Shown here: piece by piece, positions 22,501 to 35,205 of the stretch
Numbering within the stretch: position 1 is the stretch's first letter
Layout: each line of letters starts with the position of its first letter
The notes under the pieces: generated by a model
What the model was told of the DNA's origin: nothing
Databases searched by the model: none
What the model saw: only the letters and a program-made list of their open reading frames with translations
Assembly (NCBI GenBank): GCA_002794775.1
Contig: NBAY01000003.1
Coordinates: 496,001 to 560,000, forward strand
From: Porodaedalea pini
Taxonomy: Eukaryota > Basidiomycota > Agaricomycetes > Hymenochaetales > Hymenochaetaceae
Reading direction: 5' to 3'
DNA length: 64,000 nucleotides
Made by a program: the position numbers and the translations under genes

Positions 22501-25352
22501 GGCGACGCCGTCTTGAAACCAATGCAATAGAACGGGAGGTCGTCTGTCTTCTTTGGCTTCTCGTTCGAACTGTCGAAAGGACTTGAATCTGTACCAAATG
22601 CCGATTCCTCAGCGAGAATCTTCGTGTCCTTGACGAAGTTGTCCCATTCAACTGGGTGGAGCTGCTTCAAGTACTCCAAAAGGGTGACACGTGTGTTCTG
22701 GTCTTCTTCGCGAATGATCTCGCGCAAACTGAGTAGGATCTTCTCAGAGTAGTGAGGAACGAGAACCGTGAAGGTGGGCATGGCGTCGACCGGTAGAGGT
22801 TCGGGGAGCTCGGTGGTCAGAGAAGACGCGAAGAATGAGATACGACGCTCAGCCTCGCCGCCAGGAGGGAAGAAACCGCCCTGAAGCTTCGTGCTGTTCT
22901 GCGAAGTGAAAAACGGCGGTGCGCGCAGTGTCCTGCGGCCGTCTGGTCCGTCTACTTGATGATAGAGAAGACGCTGGACGTGGTCAATCGAAAGCAAGTG
23001 TTCTCTGTACATCGAAATAATAACAGCGTTCCAGATTTGGGAAACAAGAACCTGAAGGCGTGATAAGGTAAGCATACGCTGAAGTCACAGTAAGAAAAGT
23101 TGTTGACCTTTGGCTTGTACTTGACCTCCATCTCAGCAGTAGCAAGGAGCTTGGCATAGATCCGCTTCGGCATGCGCGTATATACGTCTCTCCACGGCGT
23201 CCAAATCGACAGACCGAGGTTGAACGACCGAGCTATGCTGAAAATCACGAGCCAAATAATATACCACAGATACGTGTCGAGGAAGAATAGAATCAAGTCC
23301 ATGAAGTACATGAGTGCGAGTGCGATAGGAACTTGGTTTCTGCACAGATTCGACCCGAAGTACTTGTCATTGCAGTTCTGGACTTTCGTGTCGACCATGA
23401 CCGCGATCGGTCCGCTGAACGAGCTCGTCAGGAAGAAGTACGATTCCGTCAGCTTGCAGGCAAAAATGAGGAGCCACATGATGATCGAGGCAAGGCGTGC
23501 TTTCCTTTCTAGCTCGGGGTACGACGCAGTGAACGTCTGACTTGCCATGTACTTCCGCGACTTCCCGGCCACACGATCACCGAACATACGCCCAGAGGGG
23601 ATGATGGCAAAGAGAACGGTGACTACAACGGATATGAAGAACTGGACTATACCCAGAATCAACGGGACGTTGCTGTTCGTGCCATCTGTGATAGCGATGT
23701 AAAAGGTAGGGCCAGCCGTTATCGCCAAAAGAACCAGAAGGATAAGTAGACGTCCGCTGAGATGAGAAGCGTTATTCCACGTCGTTGGGATGTGCGTAAA
23801 TTCTGCGAGAGTAGCGAAAATCATGATCAGCGTCGATACGGCTCCTCCCAGAGCAGTCGCCGACCAAGTCATTGCAGCAGATGGATCTGTCTTCCCTGCA
23901 GGAGTATACACCTTCGGAGAGTTGAAGGCCGTATAGAACCAGTACGGCGCGATGTGCAGGATCCATATACGGTTGAAGTCGACAAGGAGATGCAGAATCG
24001 ACCGCGTCTCGAAGTAAGTCTTGAAAAAGACCTTATTCCATTCCACCCGTTCCAACTTCATGAAACGCTGAGCAGGTGGCACATCCACTAAACGAGTCTT
24101 GAGGGACACGGTCAGATACGCTACTAACGTGCCAAGCTGTCGCATGTACTCACCTTGTCGTTGAGGACGATGCGCGCCAAGCCCTCAGGGTACCAGAAAA
24201 GCTGATTAACATCATCATATCCAATAATTTCGTGATGATCCCTCTCCCTCCTCACGAATTTCCCATCCAACTTCTCGTAACCCTGATCACGAAGGAAGCG
24301 ATACAAAGGCTTGATGATCGTGTGGAGGTACAGACCCTCCGGAACAGGATCCACCCTGTTCTGACAATCCGGAGAGCGATAATAGTCATCTGCACATTTG
24401 AAGATGAAGCACATGCACTCCGACATGAAGCGCACGTTACCCGCTTCACCCCAACATAGCAAGAATAGCGCGATCTGGCGCAGCCGGTCGTACTGACTCA
24501 TGTTGTTCATGGCGTGCCGCCACCGGTCCAAGGCGCTGTTCAGTGACTTTTGTCCAGTGGTTTTCGGACCTTTCGTGCTCCGCAGACGCTGCAGACCAGG
24601 GTTCTGGGTCTGGCCAACGGCATCGTCCAAGTTCAGCTGCGCCGCGAAGTACCACTTCCGATAATTGGCATTTTGACCACCGATGTAATCTGCATGCAGG
24701 GTGAGGAGCGCTTGGTTAGGGGTCATGCGCGAGGCACGACTGTCCAGAAGCGTCATAGTGAAGTCGAACATATTTCGCATAGAATCACGCTGGAAGCCGA
24801 ACTTCTGTGTCAGGTCAAGGAAGATATCCTCGATTTCTCTGTATAACAGAAGCCAAATAGTAAGATTTTGCAATTGGGCGAGATGCAGACAACACCCACT
24901 CAGTAGACATTGGGATCTGACGGTCAGCAGTCCACGCGGGATACGGGTCCCTCGAGCCTCTTGGTCCTGGCATGTCAGAGTAGCTACTGATGCCAGAGGG
25001 ATAGCTAGGACCCGTATGCGAGTCGATAGAGCTCGCATAGTGATTTCCATAGACATCAACTTCCGACTCGTTGTCTCCTCGCACTGGACACAGAAGGAGG
25101 GACGACATGAGGGCATAAGTGAGCAAGCGAACTGACACTAGATGTACTGCGCAGGAAGAACTTCTCACCGAACGGATCGCGAGAATTAAGATGCGTGGTA
25201 CTGCTGTATTGTGCATCACCGCGGCGGCCGTATGTGCTGCCGTTCTCCGACTCTGTATCGTATTCACGCACGGGCTGCTGGTAATATTGCTGGGGCAGAT
25301 TGAACGGGTTTCGGGTGTTGTTTGGCCCTCCGTTGCCGAGTTGGGCAGCCAT
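19524..25352 (-). CDS. FKS1: 1,3-beta-glucan synthase catalytic subunit
   Basis: A multi-pass plasma-membrane enzyme that polymerises UDP-glucose into the main cell-wall glucan. The start MAAQLGNGG at 25352 opens a disordered, Gln/Asn-rich cytosolic tail. The Fks1 N-terminal domain follows ([20 protein letters not shown], about 24780-24840; [20 protein letters not shown]). Membrane segments span 23150-24000. The large glucan synthase domain (about 21250-22900) has [40 protein letters not shown] and [21 protein letters not shown] second membrane block follows (20170-21200). The tail has [20 protein letters not shown] (about 19690-19760) and ends FNCSLCTSI. It has fewer introns per kb than its neighbours. 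The regions matching yeast echinocandin hot spots differ from yeast (see findings). Confidence 0.96.
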
Positions 25353-25838
25353 GGCTCGGTGTGTGCTCTCAGCTGTGGAGACGCGATGTTGATTTAAAAG
25401 GAGACTCTATTGAGACGAAAAGAATGGACGAGCACTGTGGCAAGCCACAGTGACAAGAATGAGAGTCGAAGAGAGGACAAGCAGAAGACAAGGGAGACGT
25501 TGATGGCGGGAGAGAAAAGACGTCGGTAAGTTTGAGGGCTTCCTTCAGCGATGGCGACGACCTAATCGAAGCACACAACAGCTCCCACGGTCTGGTGCTG
25601 TCGATCCCCTATACCCAGTAATCAGTCTCACGTCATACGGTTAGCAAGGGCACAAAAATTTAATCCGGAGGAGTTTCATTGTGCATGTTGGTATGCTACG
25701 ATAACTACAGTGTCTCTTACGGGAAGAACGGGAGGGGAACATATCGTACAGCTACAGCAACAGACATAAGACAACCATAGGAAATTCCAATAGAAAGAGA
25801 GGAAGCAGTAGCAGGAAGCAGACAGCTAAGCAAGATTA
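25353..25838. other. intergenic region upstream of FKS1
   Basis: About 486 bases between the FKS1 start and the UBC9 stop, both on the minus strand. The FKS1-proximal 170 bases are purine-rich on the plus strand, that is pyrimidine-rich on the FKS1 strand, as in fungal promoters. No gene is seen. Confidence 0.4.
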
Positions 25839-26690
25839 TCACTTGGGAATATTTTCTCGAGCCTGCTGCTTCACCTTCCGCCTGTAGCATGAAACATCAG
25901 TAGCCGGGCACGGAAGCAGAGGAACACACTCACTCATACGCGACTCTGTCATTCCTGGGAACAATGTGATCAGCATAGAATAAATACGGAAAACAGAATG
26001 CGAGCCTACTTGAACATAGTGTATGCATCGCTTTGTGCTGGGTCATTGACGTTTGGGTCTGTTAGCAATTCTTGAATTCCAAGAAGGATCTGCAAAGTCC
26101 ATTTAGATATCGTCTACTTTGTATCAAAAAGCATGTTAACCTGCTTGATCGTAATCGCAGGCTTCCACCCCTTCTCCTCGTCCAGGATGGAGAGACAGAC
26201 AGTTCCTGAAGGATAGACATTTGGGTGGAACAACGGTGGTGTGAATTTACCTATGCCATAGTTAGCAAGCGCGTAAGAAGAGTGTCATTCTCTTAACATT
26301 TGGGTGGTTTTGTAGGGTAATCTAAAAACGAAATAGTCAGCTTGGACAAGTCTACGCGAAGGAAGTGGAGAAATGTACCTTCAGGAAATGTCATGGTGAG
26401 CTTGTAGATACCACCATCCCAAGCTGTCTGCAGATATGCATGAGCAACGACGAGCGATCAATACACGAGTAAACTCACGCCTGATTTACCGGGAATACCG
26501 ACTTCCCATTCCATGAGGTTCATCGACCCGTCTGCAGCCTTTGCTGGTCGTGCATAAAATCCCTAGAACGGTAGAACGATACATCAATACCAATCGCACG
26601 AGCGCCACCAAGATCGGTACGCACGAAAGGATGGTCCTTCCTCCACTGCTTGCGCTCTTCTGCAAGACGGGTGCGACAGATGCCAGCCAT
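25839..26690 (-). CDS. UBC9: SUMO-conjugating enzyme Ubc9
   Basis: The only SUMO E2: it takes SUMO from the Aos1-Uba2 E1 and passes it to target lysines. The start [20 protein letters not shown] at 26690 is the Ubc9 N-terminus, which binds SUMO and E1. Exons then give [37 protein letters not shown] and the active-site stretch [20 protein letters not shown] (catalytic Cys, about 26200). [18 protein letters not shown] and the end [11 protein letters not shown] follow. At least seven introns are needed for a protein of about 157 residues, including an exon of only about nine codons (YPTKPPKCK). Confidence 0.96.
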
Positions 26691-27207
26691 CTTTACTTCA
26701 GGATAAATGGGGATCAAAGATGGAAATAGCAAGTTTGAGCTGATAGGCAGACGTTGAGGAAAGCTGTGAGAAGATGCTTCGGCGCTGAGTGGATGCGCGT
26801 TGTTTGTCCGTGCCAAACAGCACGCATCGGCTGAGCTCAAGGCTCGAATCCGAGTCGGCGACAACGCTCTCGATCGTGATATACTCGAGTGGATTCTCAA
26901 GCGACCCGAGCAACGTTCTTTCTTTCTCCCCTCTCCTTGGCATCGTATATCTTCCGCCGGACAACAACATCCTTGACGTGTGTCGTTTACCTGTTTTGCA
27001 GCCGCCGTCGCAACCGTCGCCTCATTTTCAACCAGTATACTTATTCAACAATTCTCTGAACATTTCCGTATAATCTTCGTCCTTTTGTGTGCATAATCTT
27101 AGCCAGCGCAGCCTCCTAGGTTCGCAGCCGTTCTTTTGATTCAAACACTTCTACGGGACTTGCCCGTTTCTGCGTGGATTCTCATCAGTTCGTTACGCGT
27201 CTCCCAC
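26691..27207. promoter_or_regulatory. divergent promoter region of UBC9 and the DHHC gene
   Basis: About 517 bases between two diverging start codons. A C- and T-rich tract lies at about 26915-26940 (CTTTCTTTCTCCCCTCTCC). Short open frames here have no recognisable content. A non-ATG frame is open from 27136 into the DHHC gene, but the first ATG is at 27208. Confidence 0.45.
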
Positions 27208-29817
27208 ATGGCAACATCAGAGCGTCCGCATTACCTGCCGCCCCTCAACCTCCGCGCCGACGCAGTTGAACGTGACGCTGATGTTGGACCCGTGCCCCTC
27301 CCGCGTACAGCAAGCTCAGCACACAGCGGAGCGGGCACGAGCGGTACAGGGCTGTCGCGTAGCACTTCTGCCGCCTCGCGAGCCCGCTCTGCGCACACCG
27401 CTGGGGGCCACGTACCGCGTTCGCCATCTGCGTATTCAACGACGTTCACAATCCCTTCATCTACTGGACCTCATTCGACGTCTCCGCCGCCGCCGCCGAG
27501 TTCGACGCATGCGGGTGGGATTCTACCCTCTGCTTCGTTCTTCCACCCGTCGCGACCAACGTACTACACCGACTTTGGTCCAATATCCAATTTCAATCCG
27601 GGAAACAATGCTTTCAACGCGATGTCCATGTCCACGATGCCTCGCACTACCGTAATTTCTCATACCCGCGACCCGCGACCTGAGTCGACCGGTTCGGACA
27701 GCTTTGCACAAGCATCGCTTACTAGCGAAGAGCCTGTCCCTAACGTTGCTGGCAGGGAAAGATCTGGCTCAGCTTCTAATGGGAACGTTACGCTGGGGGT
27801 CAGTGGCCTCGGCCGCGGCTTTTCGACGAAGAAAAGCAGAGAACCTCTACTGCCGATCGGCCAGAAGCCAAAGCCAGTGGTGGCTGCTCCCAGACCCAGT
27901 GTAAATGCAAGCACATCTGCGAACAAGATGCCTGGAGTCGGAGGCTATGGTAGGTGGGGCGAAGGAAGCGGAGGGAAGGGGGAAGAGGCGGGGTTAAGCA
28001 GCGGCATCGGCGCTGGTGGACGCGTCCGCACGAGCCTGGAGAAATTTTTACGGAGAACTCTCAGCAATGACACACAAATGGCGTCGGACACCTCTTATGT
28101 GAAGGGCTCTGTGCTGCCGGAGAACATGGATGATTTCGAGTCGCAAGGACGCAACTCTGAGGACCCTTATATTGAGTTCAAAGCTACGCCCGGTGTGATG
28201 ATCGACGAGGAGGGAACGATGAATATCACCCGAAATCACAATGCTACCGCTCCATCGACGATTTCTCGCCGACAGCGCAACTCCGTATATGGGCCTCGTT
28301 TCCCGGACTTTAATCCCGTTCCTCCATCGACTGACCCCCCTCTCTCGCGTACGCCTATTCTCGATCCCGCTGGGAGACCAACGCCGAAATATAGGCTGCA
28401 TCCCTCGCGCAACACGTTCTTCCTGAAGGGTAGGATACTCACGGGTGGCGACAGCATCTGGCCTTTCATCTGTTCTTCCGTTGTCGTGTTCGGAATTGCG
28501 GGGACTTGGTCGGGGACGACTGCCGTCTGGTGGTGGAAGAACGAGAGCCCCGCCGTGGCTATCATAGGTGCGTACATGTGCTTGATAACAATAGCTAACA
28601 TGATGGCCACGGTGAGTTCTGCGCTATCGGTCGCCTCTATGTCAATTTGAGTGATGGTTTCTGTTAGGCTTTCAGTGACCCCGGAATTTTGCCGCGAAAT
28701 CTTGATCCCGACCCACCGTATCCACAATCCTCGTCCTCGGAAGACGCTGTGCGCGCGCCCCTGCCTCGGGATCTGAAGGTCCGATCAGGAGTGTGAGTTC
28801 ATCCATTAGCGCAGCTCCAAGCGTGAACTCTACCTTTTTGTGCTGATACCGAGGTGCTGAAATATTGCAGGGTTCGTGTCAAGTATTGTCAGACTTGTCG
28901 TATATATCGACCGCCAAGATCGAGCCATTGCAGGATGGTGAGCAGCTCATGAAGCTGGATCTGGACTAATAGCATTTACTCACTTTTTATTTTGGACGTG
29001 AATAGTGCGACAATTGCGTGGACGGCTGCGACCATCACTGCCAGTGGGTGAACAACTGCGTGGGACGGCGAAACTATACTTCGTTCATCTTGTTCCTGAC
29101 TTCTGCGGTGCGTACCGCCACCGGGCCTCATGACAATCAGGGCGTGCCTTGATGACGTGCTGACGTATTTTCTTTTCTTTTAAATTTAAATTATCTCGAC
29201 TTTCTCATAACGACAGATGTTGACTCTGTGCCTGATGATATGTACCTCAGCGCTACATCTTGTCATTCAGGCGCACGACGAGCATATCCGTGCAGCGGCG
29301 TCGCTGCGTAAGGGCGCGGGTAGCGCGGTTGTGTTTGTGCTAAGCGCTATCGTTATTTGGCCCGTCGGGGGACTCCTCGGATACCATATGCGGGTATGTC
29401 ATTGCTCTTGTTCTACATCTTTTATGTATCAGTCGGACCATATGCTTACCACAACACATGGTTATTTTCGCACTGGATTCATTACGACATCGGAACACGG
29501 GCGCAACTCACACACACATAGCTTCTGCTACTAAACCTTACGACGATTGAACAGGTATGGCTTGCTCCCTTCATTTTCAAGATGTCCCGGGGCCGCAGAA
29601 GAAAAAAAGACTGATTGATGATGTGCAGATTCGCAACTCAGCGCACAAGACTCTCGTAAGCGGGCCGGCGCCGCCCAACCCGTTCGCGCTTGGGAATTGG
29701 CGTCGCAACCTCGCCGAGATGCTTTGTCGCAGCCAGGGCATGTCCTGGCTGTCTGCTTCGGAGTACGCGACGGAGGACAAGCGGCTACCGAACCCTGGCG
29801 CGGAAGTCGGGAGCTGA
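27208..29817 (+). CDS. ERF2: DHHC palmitoyltransferase, ERF2-like
   Basis: Palmitoyltransferases of the Erf2 group attach palmitate to cysteines of Ras-type proteins at the ER, usually with an Erf4 partner. The start [10 protein letters not shown] at 27208 opens a disordered Ser/Pro-rich N-terminus of more than 300 residues. Two membrane segments follow ([17 protein letters not shown] and [18 protein letters not shown], about 28455-28615). The Cys-rich domain is [21 protein letters not shown], then [20 protein letters not shown] with the catalytic DHHC at about 29030. Two more membrane segments lie at 29215-29390. The C-terminal tail has [12 protein letters not shown] and [18 protein letters not shown], the membrane-distal segment typical of Erf2. 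About six introns. The N-terminus is longer than in yeast Erf2. Confidence 0.88.
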
Positions 29818-30430
29818 GGGCGCGCTCTGTTCGGGGTGACGTGACCCGTAACAGAAGTCTTCTGATTTCCTCTTTTGCTTATGGAAGATCGTCTCTACCG
29901 GGCCGGATATTTATTGCTATATAGAGGTATAAGGTGGCCGACTTTGGACATGCAATCTGAATCCTAATACAGAATCGAGATCGAAGCAGATAAAAGACAA
30001 ATAAACTCTGAGAGAAACTGAAGTCAAGCATGCGAAGTGACACGGGTCTCAAAAATTTCCCTTTCGCTTGATGTCTCATGACGTACGGAATGGATGGTTC
30101 CGCATGGATCCCGTGCCGTTATGCCGAGCGTCGCGGGAAGATGGCCGGGGTCAAGTGGGCTGCGGAGTCTGAAGCGGAGATGAATTGCGCTAGTTCGGCT
30201 TCATCTCCCTTGTTTCCAACGTTGATTGAACGGCGCACATCGACGACCGGCCGGCACGCGAACGTTGGTCCAAGGTTGACTCGCGCCGCTGCCGCCTCCC
30301 CCCGCCGTGATTGAGCGAAGCAGCAGCAGACTGGCTGTGGAGAAACATCGAACAGCAACAGCAACGATTCCGCTTAGGATCGGACTTACTCAGCTTGATC
30401 ACGCTTCACGATCGACACTTGCTTATAGCC
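29818..30430. other. intergenic region between the DHHC gene and the Zn2Cys6 regulator
   Basis: About 613 bases between two plus-strand genes. An AT-rich stretch at 29905-29935 probably lies in the 3' UTR of the DHHC gene. The rest should be the promoter and leader of the regulator. Short open frames here have no recognisable domain. Confidence 0.4.
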
Positions 30431-33400
30431 ATGGAAAACAACAAGAGACAGGGTGCAAGTCACTCCAGACACTCTGTCTCTCCGCCTCCCGTCGATAATC
30501 ACTCGTCGGCACCTCTTCCGACCCAAGATTGTACGTCCGCTTCCCCCGTATTTTGTCTATTTTTCCGCGTTATGTTTTGTATATATATATATTCTCTATG
30601 TCACAAATGCCCCTGTACGTGCGGATTAATATTAATGTTTACATTTACCCGACAGCTGTAGGTCCGCCCTCAGAAAATACATCTGCGACAGGCAATACTC
30701 CTAGGCCTGCGTCCACCACCACTACCAACCCTGCTCCTGCTATTCCGGCGAGCCGCGGTTCCACGAGTGGCAAGCAAGACAAGAAACTGCCGGGATCCGC
30801 AAAGGCGCGTCGGCAAGCCCAGAGTCGGCAAGCACAGGCGCAGCCTGCGTCCGCCCAAATAGCTCAGCCTCCCCCGAGCTTGCAGCCGACGCCGACACCG
30901 ACACCGCTTCCGCTGCCCCCGCCTCCGGCGCAAGCACAAGTCCAACAGTATCAGTACGGCCCGCCACCACCGGTACCGTATCCGCCCAGGATGAATCCCG
31001 GGTACCCCGTCAACGGTTCGCCGTATGGACACCCCGCGGCGACGCCCTCGCCTTACCATTCCGCGCCGAGTCCACATAACGGGATTGCGCACGCTCCTCC
31101 GCCGTACGGTTACTATCCCTCACAGCATTACCCCGCGCAGCAGTACCACCCGTATGCGGCCTACCCTCACTATGCCGTGCCAGGGTACTCGGCGCCTCCA
31201 CCCCCACCACCCCAGCCTCAGCCTCAGCAGTCCCCTGAGTCTGAAGCATCCGTTTCCGGTGGTCCGTCTTCAAAGCGCAAAAGAAAGGGTACAGTAGATT
31301 CGGGCAAGGGCAAAAGCTCTGGAGCGTCAGACGCAGAGGAATCGAGTGCGTAGCTAGCTTGAGGCATCCAGGGGGGAACCTGCTTACGTTTCTTTGATAC
31401 AGGCGACATGCACAAGAAACGGACCAAGACTCAGCGCGCCTGTGACAGCTGTCGCAGTAGGAAAATTAGGTTCGCACCATCTTTATTACCTCAGACATGA
31501 AACATGACTCATTCACTCTTCAGATGCGACGTACTCAACGACAGCGAGCCGCCAGTATGCCAACACTGCAAGCAATATGGCTTCGAATGCACATTCTTCC
31601 TGCCCATCACCGAAACTCGTTTCAAGAAGAAGCGACTCGAAGAAGAGGCGCAGGCGGCGGCAGCTGCAACAGCTGTCGTCGAGAAAGACAAGGCCACTGA
31701 TACGGAAGGTTCTCAGCGATCTCCGATGCCTGAAAGTGCTCGCCATGCGCGCGTCGATGGTAAGCACGATTTCCTTTTCTCCGTAGCCTTTCCTGCATCC
31801 GCATTCGCTCCCTTGGCGTAATCCAAAAAAGAGAAACTGTGATGAATATTGTCGAACAAGCCCTAGAGCTTGCGTTTTTTTCTTTGCTGTTTATTTTGTT
31901 GTCCGATTTTCAAGTACTTGGAGCGAATACTGATAATGTTGGGCCCGCAGGACCAACCTCTATGACCCATCTACTCCACTCCACTGCTACAGTTCCGCCG
32001 CGCGCGTACCACTCATACGACCAGCGTTACAATCACATTTGGGAAGTGAGTAAGATGGGGGATGGCCTCATCCAAGTACTCGAACCGTCGGACGATTCCC
32101 CATCGCTCCCGAAGCCGATCGATCTGCATGTCGAGCGCGATGTGATTGAGAAACTCATCAACTCGTACTTCATGGACATAGCGCCCCTCGTTCCCATTGT
32201 TACACAGGCCGAGTTTCTGGCGCTCTCTGACCCCTCCCCTCCACCCATCCTTCTTTACTCAATCTGCCTCGTTGCTGCGAGCAAGCGCGATGTACCCCAG
32301 GCGGTATTCGACCATTTGCGCGTTGCCGTGAATGACGTTATCAAGACCGAAGACGTTCTGTGCACTGCGAGCATCGTGAACGTGCAGTCGCTTCTCATCT
32401 TGTGTCAATGCGCCGATTGCCATTCTCAATACGTGCCTAACGCTTTGTCTGCTCTTTGGATCCGTCTTGGCACGGCCATCCGTATGGTACGCTGTTCCGT
32501 ATCTATTATACCTTCTCCTACACTCAATTGATGCACTTTCTAGGCCCAAGATCTGGGGTTGCATCGTGCAGAAGCTGTGAAGACGAATATTGAGATGCGT
32601 CGGCGTGTTTGGGGCGCCTGTGTCATCACGGACCGCTGGTGAGCGGTTCAATTGTATCACATTAATTGTCCACTAATTGTCCGTCAGGACGAGCCTCACA
32701 TACGGGCATCCTTACATGATAGATGTAGAAGACTGTGATGCCCGTCTGCCTTCATCCGGTGATCCGAATGACCATTACACTGCTGAGTTGCTGCGACTTA
32801 GCGTCATCCTTGGCCGCGTGCTGAAGACGATTTACGGGTATGTCGAGATAGTCGGTCAGTTCGGCTTGGTATTAACGTTAAACTCAGCCCGTCTGGATTG
32901 ACTCATGCCACGGACGAAAAGCTTCACGCTCTTTTAAACGACATGAAAGACTGGCAAGAAAGACTTCCTGAAGCCCTGAAATTCAGAGGTCCTGACACGC
33001 CCCGGAGCGGTGGTAGGCCAATCTTTTCGCCAACTTGCATAGCTGCGCTCGGCTGATCCGGAACAAAGGTCTTCTTTTCCTTCTTTACGCCTCGGTTTCC
33101 ATGATCTTCTGGCGCGTATTCATGCGTATTTCGTATTCGTGTCCGGAGCATGTCAAATTCAACCTTTCGATCGACCAATGGACGATACTTGTGCAAATGA
33201 CTGGCGACGCGATAGACTGGCTTGATGCGCACGAGACCCTGTATGATGTGTGGATGCTCGTGGCTTACGCTGCAACGTCGTGCGCTCTGGTCCAGGTGCG
33301 TCTGACGGGCGATATCAACCCTGAGTTCCTGTTCCGTCCGTTTGTCGTGTGCTGACCTTCAAGCGCCTGCCTTCGGTCTCTCTGTTCTGCGATGGCATGG

Positions 33401-34590
33401 TACGTATATAGTATCATACTTGGGCTCGTCGGAAAGATGCGAATGCTCAGACGAAGCTGCGCAAATTGCGTGACTGTGTGAGACGTTGGGAAGCTTGTTT
33501 ACAACCTGATCAAATGTCGTCGCGACGAAAGGTTCGTGTCTTCATCCTATATCACATGGGCCAGATATGCTGACTGCTTTCATGACTAACAATTGTGCGC
33601 AGACCGCTGAAATCATCACGCTTTTGTATGAAACAACGCTCGGTCCACCCTCGCACGACCATCAGCCAGGACTGAACCCGACAACCGGTGTTGTACCCAA
33701 GCCACAAGGAATTGCTAAAGGTTTGAAATACAGAAATGACCCTTCTCGTCCAGGCAAAGGCGTCTTCATCGCACACGGGAAAGCCAAGGAAGGAGACTAC
33801 AGGGACCTCCCTGAAGGAACGGTCGTCATAAGTCAAGGCTTCTCTGACGAGGAATCAGAAGGTGAGGAGTTGGCGGCTGAGGTGTCCTTTGTTCGTCCTA
33901 CCAATGATTCCGCTCCCTCTTCCTCCACCTATTTCCGTCCCTCTGCTGGTTCTGGCCCGCATTCTGCTCCACGCGCACGCACTTCCGCTTCTCCTGGTGC
34001 AATTGATGTTGCCGTGCACCACGCTGATGCTGCGCTCGCCACCACCCGCCCGCTGGCGCCGCACCGCATGTTGCCGTCGACTGCCGTAGCGTCAGGGGCA
34101 GGAGCAGGAGCAGGAGCGGCCGACGACGCCGCCGGACAATCTTCTTCAGGCATCGGTTCATCGATGGTTAATTACGTACCCGTAGGAGCGGCCGGTCCGG
34201 AAGGTGACTTCGCGAATGTGAATCCCGCACTGAATTCAGCGGGCCCATCGGACGTTCTGGTCATGAACACTCTCGAAGCCAATCCGCAGCCGAACGTGCT
34301 CGACGAAATGCACGTCGCTGACACCGGATTTTTGGAAGGAATTCCGGGAGGGATGTTTGATTGGCGTTAGTATTTCGATCTCTCCATGCAATCGGTGCTG
34401 AATGCGTTTCATCCTTGTAGCGCAATGGGAGACGTTCTTCTCTCGGTTTTCTACGCCGGCGGACCCAAATACGCTCGCCGTTCTCGCCCAGGCTCAGGCT
34501 CAGCTCCAGCAACGGCAGCAGCAGCATCGGCAATCGGAGCACAACCTATCGATTAATACCAGTCAGCAGCAACAACACTATCAGAGCTAG
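30431..34590 (+). CDS. Zn2Cys6 transcription factor with fungal-specific middle domain
   Basis: Gal4-type regulators bind CGG half-sites as dimers. The start MENNKRQGAS at 30431 opens a long Pro/Gln/Tyr-rich region (about 30670-31240) and a basic stretch SSKRKRKG. The zinc cluster is QRACDSCRSRKIRC, interrupted by an intron, then PVCQHCKQYGFECTF (about 31430-31600), followed by a basic FKKKR linker. The middle homology domain has INSYFMDIAPLVPIV, ALWIRLGTAIRMAQDLGLHR, EMRRRVWGACVITDRW and TYGHPYMIDVEDCDARLP (about 32130-32760). The C-terminal part is low-complexity with Gln runs (QQRQQQHRQ) and ends HYQS. The zinc cluster is not at the extreme N-terminus as in Gal4 but after about 240 residues. 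Target genes cannot be told from sequence. Confidence 0.88.
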
Positions 34591-35205
34591 TATCCGCTTT
34601 AGTGTTCTTTTTCTTTCTATCTCCGAGGACCTTCCTCTCTTATCCCATCGATCGACGCCTTTGTTTCCATTCTCCTTCGTTCCCGCATCCCGCACGTGCT
34701 TCTGCAATGTAAAGTTACAACACGTCGCAGTTAATGTTTCTTCTTTGCCTCTTTCCTGCTTATCTGCCTTTCGCACTCTTGATTAGTGGATGATAGCATG
34801 AATGGGTAATAAAAAACGCTTCGTCGAAAGCTACTGTATTCGCACTAATATGAAAATCAACACCGAAATAGAATCAGGATATGCTTGCCGTCGACATTTG
34901 TAGGTCCACTCGCATTCTTTGTATATGTTTAGACAATTTGTTAGTTCCGACATTCTCCCGCGAGCTAGGCCAGAGGGAGAAATGACCTCAAGGGTCAAAG
35001 TAAAAATACATGTCCTCTCCTACATCTTCACAGCTACTTATCGTTAGTCTTGGATATTTTCGCATCTAGCATCGCCCAATGATATCGAAGGTGCTCTCAA
35101 ATGTTCACAAACCTAACAACAACGAACGCGACGCATGCCTCCTAGTAGCGGGAAGTTGTGGAGGCATAACGGCATGAACGTGCGAGCTCGGGTCTATATA
35201 ATGCC
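34591..35205. other. convergent intergenic region, Zn2Cys6 gene and DUF3835 gene
   Basis: About 615 bases between two converging stops. AT-rich stretches near 34830-34870 and 34920-34950 suit 3' UTRs and polyadenylation. No gene is seen. Confidence 0.4.

Noticed and set aside
20788..24091. Several 70-120 codon plus-strand frames within FKS1.
   Set aside because: All are antisense to strongly conserved glucan synthase coding sequence.
26835..26865. GGCTCGAATCCGAGTC resembling a tRNA T-arm.
   Set aside because: No matching acceptor stem, D-arm or anticodon arm is found around it.
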